From positions 1,240,001 to 1,304,000 of the forward strand of contig NZ_MTQN01000010.1 in assembly GCF_001984195.1 (NCBI RefSeq): a DNA stretch of 64,000 bases, in the 5' to 3' direction. Positions 32,436-45,312 of this stretch are shown piece by piece; the stretch's first letter is position 1; each line of letters begins with the position of its first letter. The DNA comes from Kribbella sp. ALI-6-A. GTDB lineage: Bacteria > Actinomycetota > Actinomycetes > Propionibacteriales > Kribbellaceae. The notes under the pieces are model-generated. The model was not told the origin of the DNA and searched no databases. It was given only the letters and a program-made list of their open reading frames with translations. The translations under genes were made by a program, and so were the position numbers.

Positions 32436-34754
32436 TCAGCCGTCGTGGCGGAACCAGACGGCGGCCAGCGGCGGAACCGAGATCTCGGCGCTGCTGGCCA
32501 TGCCGTGCCAGCTGGTGCCGTTGGCCTCGACGCCACCGAGGTTGCCGACGCCGGAGCCGCCGTACACGTGCGCGTCGGTGTTCAGGATCTCTTCCCAGTG
32601 GCCGTCGAACGGGAGGCCGAGGCGGTAGCCGTAGTGCGGAACCGCCGAGAAGTTGACCACACAAGCGACCGTCGGCTCACCCTCGGCGCCGAAGCGGACG
32701 AAGGAGAAGGTGTTGTTGCCGGCGTCGTTGGCGTCGATCCAGGCGAAGCGCTCGGGAACGTGGTCGTTGGCCCACAGCGACCGCAGCTCCTTGTACGACG
32801 TGTTCAGGTCCTTCACCAGCTGGCGCAGCCCCTCGTGGTCGGCGTGCTCGAGCAGCCACCAATCCAGCTCACCCTTCTCCGACCACTCCGACTCCTGGCC
32901 GAACTCGCCGCCCATGAACAGCAGCTGCTTGCCCGGATGGGCCCACATCATCGCCAGGTAGGCGCGCAGGTTCGCCAGTTGCTGCCAGCGGTCTCCGGGC
33001 ATCTTGCGCAGCAGCGAGCCCTTGCCGTGCACGACCTCGTCGTGCGACAGCGGCAGCACGAAGTTCTCGGAGTACGCGTACATCATCGAGAACGTCAGCT
33101 CGTGGTGGTGGTACTGCCGGTGGATCGGCTCGTGCTCCAGGTAGCGCAGCGAGTCGTTCATCCAGCCCATGTTCCACTTGAACCCGAAGCCCAGGCCACC
33201 CAGGTGCGTCGGCCGGGTGACGCCCGGCCAGGACGTCGACTCCTCGGCGACCGTGATCACGCCGGGCACCCGCTTGTAGAGCGTCGCGTTCATCTCCTGC
33301 AGGAACGAGACGGCTTCCAGGTTCTCGCGGCCGCCGTACTGGTTGGGCACCCACTGGCCCTCTTGCCGGGAGTAGTCCAGGTAGAGCATCGAGGCGACCG
33401 CGTCGACGCGCAGGCCGTCGATGTGGAACTCCTCGGCCCAGTAGAGCGCGTTCGCGACCAGGAAGTTGCGCACCTGCGGCCGGCCGAAGTCGAACACCAG
33501 CGTGCCCCAGTCGGGCTGCTCGCCGCGGCGCGGGTCCGGGTGCTCGTACAGCGGGGTCCCGTCGAAGCGGGCCAGCGCCCAGGCGTCCTTCGGGAAGTGC
33601 GCCGGCACCCAGTCGACCAGGACACCGATCCCGGCCTGGTGCAGCGCGTCGACCAGGAAGCGGAAGTCGTCGGGGTCACCGAAACGCGAGGTGGGGGCGA
33701 AGTACGACGTGACCTGGTAGCCCCAGGACCCGCCGAACGGGTGCTCCATCACCGGCATGAACTCGACGTGGGTGAAGCCCATCTCGTTGACGTAGGCAAC
33801 GAGCTCGTCGGCCAGTTCGCGGTAGGTCCGGCCCTTGCGCCAGGACCCGAGGTGCACCTCGTAGACGCTCATCGGCTCGGCGTGGGCCTGCGCCGCCGCG
33901 CGGCGCTGCAGCCAGTCGGCGTCCTTCCACTCGTACGTCGACTCGTGCACGACCGACGCGTTCGCCGGGGGAGTCTCGGCCAGGTTCGCCATCGGATCGG
34001 CCTTCTGCCGCCAGACGCCGTCGCGTCCGCAGATGTCGAACTTGTAGCGCGTGCCCGGACCGACGCCCGGCACGAACAGTTCCCAGACGCCGCTGGAACC
34101 CATCGTGCGCATCGGATGCGCGCGACCGTCCCAGAAGTTGAAGTCGGCGGTCAGCCGGATGCCCTGCGCGTTCGGCGCCCAGACCGCGAACGACGTACCG
34201 GTGACGGTGCCGCCCGGGCCGTCGTACCGGCGCACGTGCGCGCCGAGCACGGTCCACAGCTGCTCGTGCCGGCCCTCACCGATCAGGTGCAGGTCCATCT
34301 CGCCGAGCGACGGCAGGTAGCGGTACGGGTCGTCGAGCTCGAGCGCCGGACCGTCGGTGTAGGTCACTTCGAGCCGGTAGTCGGGCACCTTGTCGACATC
34401 CAGCTCGCCGACCCAGACACCCTCGAACTCGTGCTCCAGCTCGACCCGCTGGTCGTCGAACAGCGCGGTCACCGTGCTCGCGAACGGCCGCAGCACCCGC
34501 AACGTCACCGATCCGTCGCCCAGGTGCGGCCCGAGCACCTGATGCGGATCGTGGTAGGTCCCGGACACCAGCCGTTCGAGCACCGACCGCTCCACCTCGA
34601 CCCGCCCGGTGCCGGTCGTCGTGGATTCGGGCACAACCTGCCCGCTGGTGGTCGGAACAGCCTGGTCGTCAGGCCTGATCACCGGTTCGGTCATCGGCTC
34701 CGACAGCGGCGTCCGCACCTCGGCATCGTGCTCGTCGCGCTCGTTCGATCCCAT
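32436..34754 (-). CDS. glgB: 1,4-alpha-glucan branching enzyme GlgB
   Basis: About 772 residues from ATG 34754; an in-frame ATG at 34793 is possible. Two N-terminal carbohydrate-binding/E-set regions are followed by a GH13 barrel. Its motifs are the nucleophile in [10 protein letters not shown], the acid in [11 protein letters not shown] and [13 protein letters not shown]. GlgB transfers alpha-1,4 segments to alpha-1,6 positions in glycogen and, in GlgE-pathway organisms, branches the maltosyl-built glucan. It lies downstream of mak and treS, separated from them by a regulator gene, and is transcribed in the same direction. Confidence 0.97.
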   Translation of the reverse strand: MGSNERDEHDAEVRTPLSEPMTEPVIRPDDQAVPTTSGQVVPESTTTGTGRVEVERSVLERLVSGTYHDPHQVLGPHLGDGSVTLRVLRPFASTVTALFDDQRVELEHEFEGVWVGELDVDKVPDYRLEVTYTDGPALELDDPYRYLPSLGEMDLHLIGEGRHEQLWTVLGAHVRRYDGPGGTVTGTSFAVWAPNAQGIRLTADFNFWDGRAHPMRTMGSSGVWELFVPGVGPGTRYKFDICGRDGVWRQKADPMANLAETPPANASVVHESTYEWKDADWLQRRAAAQAHAEPMSVYEVHLGSWRKGRTYRELADELVAYVNEMGFTHVEFMPVMEHPFGGSWGYQVTSYFAPTSRFGDPDDFRFLVDALHQAGIGVLVDWVPAHFPKDAWALARFDGTPLYEHPDPRRGEQPDWGTLVFDFGRPQVRNFLVANALYWAEEFHIDGLRVDAVASMLYLDYSRQEGQWVPNQYGGRENLEAVSFLQEMNATLYKRVPGVITVAEESTSWPGVTRPTHLGGLGFGFKWNMGWMNDSLRYLEHEPIHRQYHHHELTFSMMYAYSENFVLPLSHDEVVHGKGSLLRKMPGDRWQQLANLRAYLAMMWAHPGKQLLFMGGEFGQESEWSEKGELDWWLLEHADHEGLRQLVKDLNTSYKELRSLWANDHVPERFAWIDANDAGNNTFSFVRFGAEGEPTVACVVNFSAVPHYGYRLGLPFDGHWEEILNTDAHVYGGSGVGNLGGVEANGTSWHGMASSAEISVPPLAAVWFRHDG

Positions 34755-34789
34755 ACACCCAATCCTGCCCGATGGACTCTTCGATTCCC

Positions 34790-34802
34790 GCATCCCGTAC
34801 CC
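34790..34802 (-). promoter_or_regulatory. Candidate SigB/SigF-type -10 element upstream of glgB
   Basis: On the minus strand GGGTACGGGATGC, identical over 13 nt to the element upstream of treS. GGGTAC is the -10 form of group-3 (SigB/SigF) promoters. GTGT lies 15 nt upstream of it, close to the GNNT -35 used by such factors. Confidence 0.45.
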
Positions 34803-34830
34803 GTCCGTCGGGGACGTACACAAGACTTGG

Positions 34831-36513
34831 CTAGACGTGCGGCTCGGCCAGCACGTGGTTGCGAACGGTTTCCAGCATCCGGAACCGGCGTCCGCCGACG
34901 GCCTCGACGGTGAGCAGACCGCGGTCCGCGAGCTCGGTCAGCGCCGGCGCGACGTCGCGCGGATCGACCGCGACCTGCTCGGCCGCCTCCAGCGTGAACC
35001 CGTCGGCGAAATCGGCGACCCGGCGCAGGACGGCGCGGTCGGCGTCGTTCAGCAGTTCGTGCGACCAGTCGAGTACGGCGGTCACACCTGCCACGGCGGT
35101 CGGCGCGGCGGCGAGCCGTTCGGCGATGTGCGGAACGGAGACCGTGCGGGTGAGGCCGGCGGCCAGTTCGATGCCGAGCGGCAGGCGGTCGACCGCCGTA
35201 CAGATCGTTGCGACCAGTTCCGGATCGGCGCCCTGGGCATCGGCAGCACATCGCTCGGTGAACAGCTGGACGGCGGCGATCGCGTCGAGCGGCTCCATCA
35301 CCTGCGGCTGCTCCGCGGCCAGCTCCAGCGGTTGTTGAGAGGTGACCAGAACGGTGAGTTTGGGCGCGCGCCGGAGCAGCTCCGCAACTAGCTGAGCGAC
35401 CGCCCCGGCCACGTGGTCGGCGTTGTCGAGCACCAACAGCTCGCTGCCGAGGCCGGCCACGTCGAGGTTGTTGCTGTCGGCATTCTCTCCGGCGACCGCC
35501 GCTGGTACGGCGTCCGCATGGCGCAGCGGGGCGAGCTGGACCACCCGGACCGGCCGGCCCGCGGACGCCACGACGCGTGTCGCCTCGAGCGCGAGCCGCG
35601 ACTTCCCGCTGCCCGGTCCGCCCGTGAGAGTCACCAGCCCGGGCAGGTCCAGTCGCCGCACCAGCTCGGCGAGCTCGCGTCCCCGCCCGACGAACGTTGT
35701 CATAGGCAACGGAAGACCGGGATCCGCCGGGGGCGCGGCGGGGACGGCCGACTCCGGGAGCAGGAGGCCCGGATCCTGCCGCAACAGGCGGAGCTCCATC
35801 GCGGCCGTCTCCGCCGCCGGATCGACACCCAACTCGTCGGCCAGCCGCGAACGCAGCACGGCCAGGCGATTGAGCGCATCTGCCTGGCGTCCGGTCCGGT
35901 ACAAGGCCAGAGCCAGCAAACACCACAGCCGCTCGTGGACCGGATGTTCGGCGGCCAGCGCCTCCAACTCCCGCCCGGCTTCCGTCGCGCCGCCGAGAGC
36001 GAGCTCCGCGTCCAGCCGCTCCACCTGGAGGTCCAGCCGCCAGGCATCAAGCTGCTCGGCTTCGGTCGCGGCGTACGGGATCGTGCGCAGGTCGGCCAGC
36101 GAAGCGCCCCGCCACAACGCCGTCGCCTCGCGCCCGAGCGCGCTCACCGTCGCGTGATCGCCCGCCCGCGCCGCGGCGTACAGGGCCTTGGTCAGGGATC
36201 GCGCGCTGACCAGGTCCGTCATCCGCGCGGACAGGGCGTACCCGTTGGAGGCCCGCGTCAGAACGTCGGGCGTACCGAGTGCGGCGCGCAGTCGCGAGGC
36301 GAGTACGCGCAAACGTTCGGTCGGCCGGGCCAGATCGACATCGCCCCACAGATCGACGGCGAGCCGCTGGTCCGGCACCGGGAGGCCGCCGGCCAACGCG
36401 AGGCGCACGAGCAACGCCCGCTCCAACGGCCGGTCGACCGCCACCGCGACGCCGTCCAGCCGCACAGCGAGAGGCCCGAGAACCAGGACCTCCAGCTGCG
36501 GCTCGGATGGCAT
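34831..36513 (-). CDS. SARP/AfsR-type regulator (BTAD plus ATPase)
   Basis: 560 residues. It has an N-terminal OmpR-like DNA-binding domain ([15 protein letters not shown] to about 95). A bacterial transcriptional activation domain (TPR-like helices, about 100-250) follows, ending in the typical [20 protein letters not shown]. An NB-ARC-like ATPase with Walker [10 protein letters not shown] near residue 298 and Walker [10 protein letters not shown] completes it. It lacks the long C-terminal TPR array of full AfsR. Sitting between mak and glgB on the same strand, it could control glucan/trehalose metabolism, an unusual place for this family. Confidence 0.85.
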   Translation of the reverse strand: MPSEPQLEVLVLGPLAVRLDGVAVAVDRPLERALLVRLALAGGLPVPDQRLAVDLWGDVDLARPTERLRVLASRLRAALGTPDVLTRASNGYALSARMTDLVSARSLTKALYAAARAGDHATVSALGREATALWRGASLADLRTIPYAATEAEQLDAWRLDLQVERLDAELALGGATEAGRELEALAAEHPVHERLWCLLALALYRTGRQADALNRLAVLRSRLADELGVDPAAETAAMELRLLRQDPGLLLPESAVPAAPPADPGLPLPMTTFVGRGRELAELVRRLDLPGLVTLTGGPGSGKSRLALEATRVVASAGRPVRVVQLAPLRHADAVPAAVAGENADSNNLDVAGLGSELLVLDNADHVAGAVAQLVAELLRRAPKLTVLVTSQQPLELAAEQPQVMEPLDAIAAVQLFTERCAADAQGADPELVATICTAVDRLPLGIELAAGLTRTVSVPHIAERLAAAPTAVAGVTAVLDWSHELLNDADRAVLRRVADFADGFTLEAAEQVAVDPRDVAPALTELADRGLLTVEAVGGRRFRMLETVRNHVLAEPHV

Positions 36514-36553
36514 AGCGAGAAGTATGGCAGCGCCCGGGCCACCCCTGCTGGGG

Positions 36554-37983
36554 TCAGTCGTCGTCGGTGGACGACTCCGTCGTGCTCAGCTGAGCGGCCG
36601 CGGCGAGCGGGATCGGCAGCCAGGACGGCCGGTTGCGCGCCTCGTACATCGTCTCGTAGATCACCTTGTCGGCCAGGAACGCGCTGAGCAGCACGCCCTG
36701 ATCGCGCGGGTCGGTGCCGGCCACCTCGGCGTACCCGTCGCAGAACGCGCGACGGTTCCGGTTCGCCCACTCGGCGGCGCGGTAAGCGATCTGCTGGTCG
36801 CCCTGGTGGTCGGCCAGCAGCGACCGGGCCGCGTAGTCGAACGAGCGCAGCATCCCGGCGATGTCCTTGATCGGGGTGTCCAGCGCCCGCCGCTCGACCA
36901 GCGACTTGGCCGGCTCGCCCTCGAAGTCGATCAGCTTCCAGCCGTCGATCGTGCGCAGTACCTGACCCAGGTGGAAGTCACCGTGGATCCGCTGCACCGG
37001 CACGTCCTGGCCGTGCTCCGCGAGCGCGGTGAAGGCCCGGCTCAGGCCCTCGGCGTACGGGCGCAGCTCGGGGATCGCCGCCGCGGCCTTGTCCAGCCGG
37101 CGCTGCATCGCGGCCGCGTGCTGGATCATCTGGTCCGGCGCCCACACGTCCGTGCCGAGCGCCTTGGCCAGCTCCGAGTGCACCTCGGCGGTCGCGGCGC
37201 CGAGCCGGTGCGACTCACCGGCGAAGTCACCGCCGACCTCCTCGGCGTGCAGATCGGCTTCGGCGTACAGGTCGCGAACCGAGGTGGTCGCATACGACCA
37301 GCCGTCGGTGGAGTTCTTCGCGAACGCCGTCATCATCGCCAGGTCGCCGGAGTCGGTGCCGCCGCCGGCGCGCGGCCAGGAGCCACGCGCCGACCCGAGC
37401 ACCTCGGGCACCAGTTCGGAACCCGCCTCGGTGAGCGCCGACTCGATCTCGACGCCGGGATTGCTCCCGGGCTCGAGCCGGCGGAACACCTTCAGCAGCG
37501 CGGTGTCGCCGAAGACCAGCGACGTGTTGCTCTGCTCGACCGTGAGCACCAGCGACTGCGCGTCGTCCGGGACGACGAGCGTGCGCTCCGGCGCGTGCAC
37601 CGGGTGGAACTCCAGCCCGGCCAGCTGACGCCCGTGGGTGAGGGCGTCCAGCCAGTACGGCGTGGCTTCCTTGTCGTGCAGGGCGTCGTACACCCAGACC
37701 CGGGTGTCGCCCAGGTCCGGCTCGTCCCACTCGCCGACCAGTGCGTGGCCGAGGTTGTCGACCGGCGCGGTGTGGTAGCTGAGCGGCAACTGGTAGACGC
37801 GAATGGCGTTCTCCGCCCCGGGCGGACCGGAGCAGTAGACGAACCCGATCCGGACCGCGGGCCAGACGCCCTCGTCCGACAGCCACACCGAGGTGGCCAT
37901 CGCTTCGACGTCGACGTCGTGTCCTTTCTCACCGAACCAGCGCTGGTGGGTGCAGAAGGACTGGACCTGGTCCAGATGGGAAG

Positions 37984-37987
<4 letters not shown>
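36554..37987 (-). CDS. mak: Maltokinase (Pep2/Mak)
   Basis: 477 residues. The N-terminal cap domain (FCTHQRWFGEKGHDV) is diagnostic of maltokinases. The APH-like kinase core has RIHGDFHLGQVLRT and LIDFEGEPAKSLVERR near residues 325-360. It phosphorylates maltose with ATP to maltose-1-phosphate, the GlgE donor. The start ATG overlaps the treS stop by 4 nt (ATGA), so the two proteins are translationally coupled; TreS and Mak are fused or complexed in many actinobacteria. Confidence 0.95.
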
Positions 37988-39696
<1,709 letters not shown>

Positions 39697-39803
39697 GCTC
39701 ACCTCCATCGGGTGTATCCCCTCGGTCCAAACCTAGCGGTACTTGCGGCTGCCGCCGCCGGACGATTCCGGCGACGCGCGGGTGGACACCGGGGGCGGGC
39801 TCT

Positions 39804-39816
39804 GCATCCCGTACCC
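39804..39816 (-). promoter_or_regulatory. Candidate SigB/SigF-type -10 element upstream of treS
   Basis: Minus-strand GGGTACGGGATGC, the same 13-mer found before glgB, about 110 nt before the treS start. The -35 match (TTTT at 15 nt spacing) is weak. Confidence 0.4.
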
Positions 39817-39940
39817 GGTCGTGGGCATCTCAAAAGGAAACAGTGTCCGGAGGGTGTCCGGGGTGCTGTGGATCGGCGCCGTGGGACAGCGGTCCGGACC
39901 GGCGTTGGAGTCAGTGTGACGCCGGTTTGCCAGTACAAGC

Positions 39941-39965
39941 AAATAGGGGCCTGATCCCCCTATTT
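39941..39965. terminator. AT-edged hairpin upstream of treS
   Basis: 9-bp perfect stem AAATAGGGG/CCCCTATTT with a 7-nt loop, unusually A/T-rich at its base for this genome. Probably a terminator for the HicB-like gene. Confidence 0.5.
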
Positions 39966-40207
39966 TCCGTCCGATTCGTTATCCGTACCGCGTTGCTTCC
40001 GGCCCGCTCGCGCGTTAGTTCTGGTCACCGCGCGGCGACCGCACGAACCGCCTGGATCGCCGCGCTCTGCGACCTCACTTACCCCGGCCCCGACCACGGT
40101 CACGACCACGGCGACCGCCCTCTCGCGGCTGACTCCGGCCTTGGCGGGGTCCTTCTCGAAGTCACGGAACTTCTTCGAGGCACAAGCCCATCAGTCGACC
40201 TCGAGCG

Positions 40208-40399
40208 TCACAACCAGTGGTCCGGTACACCGACCTCCTCGGCCAGCAGGGCGATGGCTTCCTTGAGGTCCTCGATCGCCGCTTCCCGGGTCGGGCCCTG
40301 ACCGTTGGCGAACGCGTCCGGGGTGAGTGCCGCGGCGGCGCTCCAAACCCCGTCCTCGTCCTGCTCGGCGGTGAAAGGGACAGAGATCTCGCGCTGCAC
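40208..40399 (-). CDS. Orphan HicB-like small protein
   Basis: 63 residues: MQREISVPFTAEQDEDGVW, then a region like ANGQGPTREAAIEDLKEAI. This is the strand-strand-helix shape of the HicB partial RNase-H fold, with the G-x-T-x-x-A-x-x-x-L signature. No HTH and no adjacent HicA gene, so it may be a solitary antitoxin-like protein or a relic. It lies 51 nt downstream of the arfC-like gene and could be the last gene of that operon. Confidence 0.65.
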   Translation of the reverse strand: MQREISVPFTAEQDEDGVWSAAAALTPDAFANGQGPTREAAIEDLKEAIALLAEEVGVPDHWL

Positions 40400-40450
40400 T
40401 GGTCCTCCAGGTTCCCGGGGCGTTCCGCCGATGCTAGCGGCGGTGAGGCG

Positions 40451-40966
40451 TCACGAGCGGGGAGACCGCCGCGGCTTGGGTACGTACTTGGTGAAACCGG
40501 CGCGTTCGGCGTCGGACTCGGTGCGGAACCAGACCTCGGGCCGGGTGCGGCCGTAGTACGGCGAGTCCGGAGTGTGGAACAGCATCGACTCGGTGGTGGC
40601 CTTGATCGTGAAGCCGTCCGGCGGGCTCTGGTGCTCGACGGCGTCGGCCGACCCCGGGCCGAACTGTCCAGGGACGACGGCGCGGCCGGAGCCGTCGAAC
40701 AGTGCCGGCGTGGGGGAGTCCTCGGGGTCCATGCGCTGGGAGAAGGAAGGTTGTCGTTCCGGCTCGGGCTTCGCCTCGGCTTCGGCTTCGGCTTCGGCGG
40801 CCGGGGCGCCGGCGGTGACCAGCACCTTCTCTTCCACCGGTTCTGCCGCGGGCTCTTCCTCGGCCACCGGGGACTCCCGGCGGCTGAGCAGAAGCCAGGT
40901 GATGACGGCGCCGAGCAGGAACGCGAGCAGGAGCCACGGCCAGTTGTCGCGGGCGAGCGTGCTCAT
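40451..40966 (-). CDS. Anchored sunset-domain protein, ArfC-like
   Basis: 171 residues. One N-terminal membrane helix (WPWLLLAFLLGAVITWLLL), a Glu/Ala-rich linker (residues 35-72), and a C-terminal domain (DGFTIKATTESMLFHTPDS, then YYGRTRPEVWFRTESDAERAGF). That domain is the conserved sunset domain found in actinobacterial envelope proteins. Size, anchor and position behind an OmpA-like gene and a tiny membrane gene match ArfC (Rv0901) of Mycobacterium tuberculosis. The start codon overlaps the stop of the preceding 32-codon gene. Confidence 0.75.
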   Translation of the reverse strand: MSTLARDNWPWLLLAFLLGAVITWLLLSRRESPVAEEEPAAEPVEEKVLVTAGAPAAEAEAEAEAKPEPERQPSFSQRMDPEDSPTPALFDGSGRAVVPGQFGPGSADAVEHQSPPDGFTIKATTESMLFHTPDSPYYGRTRPEVWFRTESDAERAGFTKYVPKPRRSPRS

Positions 40967-41061
40967 CGGTGCAGGCTCCGGTGGACGAGATAGGCGGCGG
41001 CGCTGCCGAGCACGAACGAGGCCAGCAGCAGGACCCACAGCTGGGCGTACAGCGAACTCAT
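40963..41061 (-). CDS. 32-residue membrane peptide, ArfB-like
   Basis: A short gene: MSSLYAQLWVLLLASFVLG followed by SAAAYLVHRSLHR, a single membrane helix with a basic end. GGGG lies 7 nt before the ATG. The gene begins 9 nt after the OmpA-like stop and ends in an ATGA overlap with the sunset-domain gene, so tight coupling supports it being real. In M. tuberculosis the equivalent position is occupied by the small membrane protein ArfB. Confidence 0.75.
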   Translation of the reverse strand: MSSLYAQLWVLLLASFVLGSAAAYLVHRSLHR

Positions 41062-41070
41062 CGACAACCC

Positions 41071-42051
41071 CTACGGGACTCGGATCTCGACCCGGCGGTT
41101 CGCGATCCGCCCGGCGGAGGTTCTGTTGGACGCGACCGGCTCGGACTCGCCGTACCCGCGGCTGATGATCCGCCCGGCCGGTACGCCGAGCCGGACCAGC
41201 TGGGCGGTCACGGCGTCCGCGCGGCGCTGCGACAGCGGCAGGCTCGTCGACGGGTCGCCGAGGTTGTCGGTGTGACCGGCGACCTCGATCCGGGCGGTGG
41301 CGCAGCTCTTCAGCAGCGCGGCGACCCGCTCGACCGATCCCCGCGACCGCTCGCTGACGATCGCCGTTCCGGACAGGAAGAGGATTTTGTGCTGACCGGT
41401 CAGCTGGGCGAGCCGGCTCTCGAAGGTCTGACACGCCTCGCTCACCGGCGGTTTCACGGCCGTCGGCACGCGCAGCTGGTTCGCGACGACGGCGCCCGGC
41501 ACAGCTTTCGCCGCCGCCCGCGCCGCGGTCGCCTTGGTCGCCTGGTCGGCGACGTCGCCGGTCAGGGTGATCGTCGTCCCGTCGTACCGGACGGCGACGT
41601 CGCCGGTCGCCGCGCGCAGAGCTTGCAGGAGGCCGACCAGGGCGTTGGGATTCGCCAGGCCGGTCGCAGCGTCGACGGTCAGCTGGTCGCCGAAGGTCTC
41701 GTTGGTGTCGAGCAACGACTGGATTTCGTCGACCACCTTGTCGCGGGCGGCCTGGTCCTGCAGTGAGGCGGTGACGCTGAGGCCGGTGTCCTCGGTCCAC
41801 GCGACCGAGAACGGCGCGGCCGTGGGCTGCGGCGGGACGACGGTGGTCGAGGCGCTCGGGGGAGTGGTCGTCGTCGGCGCGGGCGGTTGCGCCGTACCGG
41901 CTTCGTCGGCGGTCGCGTTGCTCAGGCCGTCGCCCTTGAACGCGACCAGCAGGGCGGTCAGCACCACGGGCACGACGAGGACGGCAAGCAGCCAGATCCG
42001 AGCGGGTCGCCGCGGTGATCCAGGCACGTGTTCCTCCGTCGATACGGTCAT
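41071..42051 (-). CDS. OmpA-family protein, ArfA/OmpATb-like
   Basis: 326 residues. One membrane helix (residues about 18-37), a Pro/Thr-rich linker and a BON-like domain (about 80-215, containing VRYDGTTITLTGDVADQATK) come first. The C-terminal OmpA peptidoglycan-binding domain follows, with IEVAGHTDNLGD, LSQRRADAVTAQLVRLGV and ANRRVEIRV. Two cysteines flank the start of the OmpA fold (ACQTF, KSCATA) as in OmpATb. Length and architecture equal mycobacterial ArfA (Rv0899), which acts in acid adaptation and ammonia release. First gene of a three- or four-gene operon; divergent from the chitinase gene. Confidence 0.85.
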   Translation of the reverse strand: MTVSTEEHVPGSPRRPARIWLLAVLVVPVVLTALLVAFKGDGLSNATADEAGTAQPPAPTTTTPPSASTTVVPPQPTAAPFSVAWTEDTGLSVTASLQDQAARDKVVDEIQSLLDTNETFGDQLTVDAATGLANPNALVGLLQALRAATGDVAVRYDGTTITLTGDVADQATKATAARAAAKAVPGAVVANQLRVPTAVKPPVSEACQTFESRLAQLTGQHKILFLSGTAIVSERSRGSVERVAALLKSCATARIEVAGHTDNLGDPSTSLPLSQRRADAVTAQLVRLGVPAGRIISRGYGESEPVASNRTSAGRIANRRVEIRVP

Positions 42052-42271
42052 TGACCGTGCGCGAGGAGATTACTCGGTGAATCGGTTCGGCTGCACCCCG
42101 GACCACGCTCTGATCACGCCTGATGTCCACCGTTGTCCCGCCGCGACCTCGGTGGCGTTGCCGGGTGGTCAGGTGATCGCGTGGACATTTTTATTTCGGT
42201 TTCTTCTTTTCTTAACCTGCTGTGCTGAGTAGGGTGCGCACAGTGCCTCTCCCGCCCCCCTGGAGGACCAC

Positions 42272-43543
<1,272 letters not shown>

Positions 43544-43560
43544 TCCGGCAGCCCTTCCCC

Positions 43561-43607
43561 GCGTCCGGTCCTTCTGCCCCGTCCCGGCAGGAGGTCCGGA
43601 CGCCTTT
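43561..43607 (+). terminator. Terminator after the chitinase gene
   Basis: A long hairpin: outer stem GCGTCCGG/CCGGACGC, inner stem CCTTCTGCC/GGCAGGAGG (one G-U pair), 7-nt loop, then CTTTTCC. Confidence 0.85.
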
Positions 43608-43783
43608 TCCTGTGTCCCGTTGCGTCCGAAGAAGGGTGCGCTACAGGCCAATGTTCCTCGGACGCAAGGTTGGCCGGTGTCGGCCAGGGCGCAGATGTGC
43701 CACGTCGTCTCGCAGGGTTTCCCTTGACTTCACCCTCGCAGTTGAGCGTACTTGTCCCGGCAGGCGTTTGAGGAGGGGGCTCC

Positions 43784-44335
43784 ATGGAAACCGTGCCGGA
43801 CTCTTCGTTGATCATCGGCGTCGGCGCAACCAGCGCCGAACGCGTCCAGCTGGCCCGCCTCTTGAGCGGCGCCGACGCCCTGCTCCTGGTCGCCAGCGCC
43901 GACCAGGCCCGGGCGTTCCTGGACCTGACCGCCGGTACGTCGACGCCCGTCGTACTGACGCCGGGTGTCCTCCCGCCGGAACCCGCGGTTGAGACTCCTG
44001 CCCAGATCGAGGCAGCCGAGGTCGTCGACAACGTGGTAGCCCTCCCCGCCGCCCTACGCCTCGACGAGGACCGCCGCGTCGTCCGCTGGAAGGACCGCGA
44101 GGTCCCCCTCACTCGCCTGGAACACGACTTCCTCACCTGCCTGGTGCAAAAACCCGGCCAGGTCTGGACCTACCAACGCCTCCACCACGCCGTCTGGGGC
44201 AACGAACATCTCGGCCACGGCTCCCACATCCATTCGGTGGTCAAACGCCTCCGCCAAAAACTCGCCGACCTCGGCGCCACGGTCACCATTCATGCGGTCA
44301 GGGGCGTCGGCTTCCACCTGCTACCGGCGGCCTGA
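43784..44335 (+). CDS. Winged-helix regulator with degenerate receiver-like N terminus (copy 1)
   Basis: 183 residues. The C-terminal 85 residues are an OmpR/PhoB-type winged helix (VPLTRLEHDFLTCLVQKPGQVWT, then HIHSVVKRLRQKLADLG, then VRGVGFHLL). The N terminus (SLIIGVGATSAERVQLARLL, then ADALLLVASADQARAFLDL) looks like an alpha/beta receiver remnant but has no phospho-acceptor Asp or acidic pocket. It therefore probably responds to something other than phosphorylation. A paralog with the same layout lies at 51199. It follows the chitinase gene; no kinase is nearby. RBS GAGGAGGGGG. Confidence 0.8.
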   Translation: METVPDSSLIIGVGATSAERVQLARLLSGADALLLVASADQARAFLDLTAGTSTPVVLTPGVLPPEPAVETPAQIEAAEVVDNVVALPAALRLDEDRRVVRWKDREVPLTRLEHDFLTCLVQKPGQVWTYQRLHHAVWGNEHLGHGSHIHSVVKRLRQKLADLGATVTIHAVRGVGFHLLPAA

Positions 44336-44365
44336 ACAAGGCTTCGAGCAGAAGAGCAAGACCAA

Positions 44366-44436
44366 AGAACAAAGACACAGTGGGGTCGTAGGCCCGTCCG
44401 CCCCGCCCAAGTCCAGGCACGCTGTGGCTGGGGAAA
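44366..44436 (+). repeat. Conserved element, copy B (inverted partner at 46288-46370)
   Basis: Begins AGAACAAAGA (44366-44375) after an A-rich run, continues with a GTGGG and AGGCC-GTCC core and ends CACGCTGTGGCTG (44418-44430) plus GGGGAA. The same ordered blocks occur on the minus strand 1.9 kb away. CCAGgCAC-GCT-GTGgCTGG can form a hairpin. Confidence 0.6.
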
Positions 44437-44485
44437 GCGACAGACGCGCCGCCGGCGGTCCTCCGCCCCATTAGGCTGCCCAACC

Positions 44486-45082
44486 ATGACGACTCTGATG
44501 ACCTACGCCGGTCCAGTCGCCGACGACGCGCCGACGACTCGCACCGGCGGGGTTCCGTTGGCGCCGGCTGACTTCACCTGGCCGACATGCGCCATGTGCT
44601 CCGGCTCGATGCAGTTCCTCGCGCAGGTGCTGACGGGTGAGCACGCCGTAGCGATCTTCATGTGCGCGAACGACCCCGGCCTGTGCGAGGAGTGGGACCC
44701 GGCTGCCGGTGGCAATCGGGCGCTCGTGTTCCCTGCGAGCGAGCTTGCGCCTGCCCAGGTCCCAGCGGAGGGCGAGACCCGTCTGCCGGAAGCCTCTGGA
44801 ATCGATCTGGTGACCGACGACGCCCCGTACGAGACCGCACGCGAGCAGTGGGCGAAGACCAATGGCCGGCCCCGCCGGGAGATCCTCGGTCAGCTGGGCG
44901 GTACTCCGTCCTGGTTGCAGGGCGACGAGACGCCGACCTGTGCGTCGTGCACGCAGCCCATGAACCTCGTGGCTCAGTTGGAGCAAGGGCTGAGCCGGAC
45001 GGAGATGAACTTCGGAGGCGGCAGCGGCTACGCCTTCGCCTGCCTGCCCTGCGCCGAGGCCACATTCCTCTGGCAATCCTGA
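44486..45082 (+). CDS. DUF1963 (YwqG-like) protein with cysteine pairs
   Basis: 198 residues. WPTCAMCSGSMQFLAQV near the start, GGTPSWLQGDETPTCASCTQPMNLVAQLEQG in the middle and FACLPCAEATFLWQS at the end are the landmarks of DUF1963/YwqG-like proteins. The repeated CxxC pairs probably bind zinc. Function unknown; the family is often associated with polymorphic-toxin immunity or general housekeeping. It follows the copy-B element and is convergent with hicBA, from which a 12-bp hairpin separates it. Confidence 0.8.
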   Translation: MTTLMTYAGPVADDAPTTRTGGVPLAPADFTWPTCAMCSGSMQFLAQVLTGEHAVAIFMCANDPGLCEEWDPAAGGNRALVFPASELAPAQVPAEGETRLPEASGIDLVTDDAPYETAREQWAKTNGRPRREILGQLGGTPSWLQGDETPTCASCTQPMNLVAQLEQGLSRTEMNFGGGSGYAFACLPCAEATFLWQS

Positions 45083-45246
45083 GGGCGGCCGGTAGCGCCG
45101 CTCGGTAGTCGAAGCCGGTTTTCGAGGGGGAAGCAAAGGCCAACGCCTCGATGGTAAGGACGGCTGGGACTGACTGGTCCGAGGCCGCCCCGAATTTGCG
45201 GCCGAGACCGCCACTGCCGCGCCGAGTGGCATGACGTCGTCTGTTC

Positions 45247-45278
45247 CACACCTTGGCATCAAATGGTGCCAAGGTGTG
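45247..45278. terminator. Hairpin between DUF1963 and hicB
   Basis: Perfect 12-bp stem CACACCTTGGCA/TGCCAAGGTGTG with an 8-nt loop between convergent genes. The 230-nt gap holds nothing else of note. Confidence 0.75.
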
Positions 45279-45312
45279 AGGAGCCATCCCGGGCAGTTCC
45301 TGGGCAAGACGC

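Larger units (their letters stand above)
39697..40207. other. Intergenic region upstream of treS
   Basis: About 500 nt without a convincing gene. On the minus strand it holds the treS leader, a 24-codon frame at 39807-39733 (starting MQSPPPVSTRA; coding status doubtful), the shared GGGTAC element and, at 39941-39965, the hairpin AAATAGGGG-7 nt-CCCCTATTT. That hairpin is placed to end the leftward transcript of the small HicB-like gene; T residues follow on the plus strand only, so its direction is ambiguous. Confidence 0.5.

Noticed and set aside
39733-39807. 24-codon leader peptide upstream of treS
   Set aside because: No ribosome binding site, no conserved pattern and uncertain transcription start; noted only in the intergenic entry.
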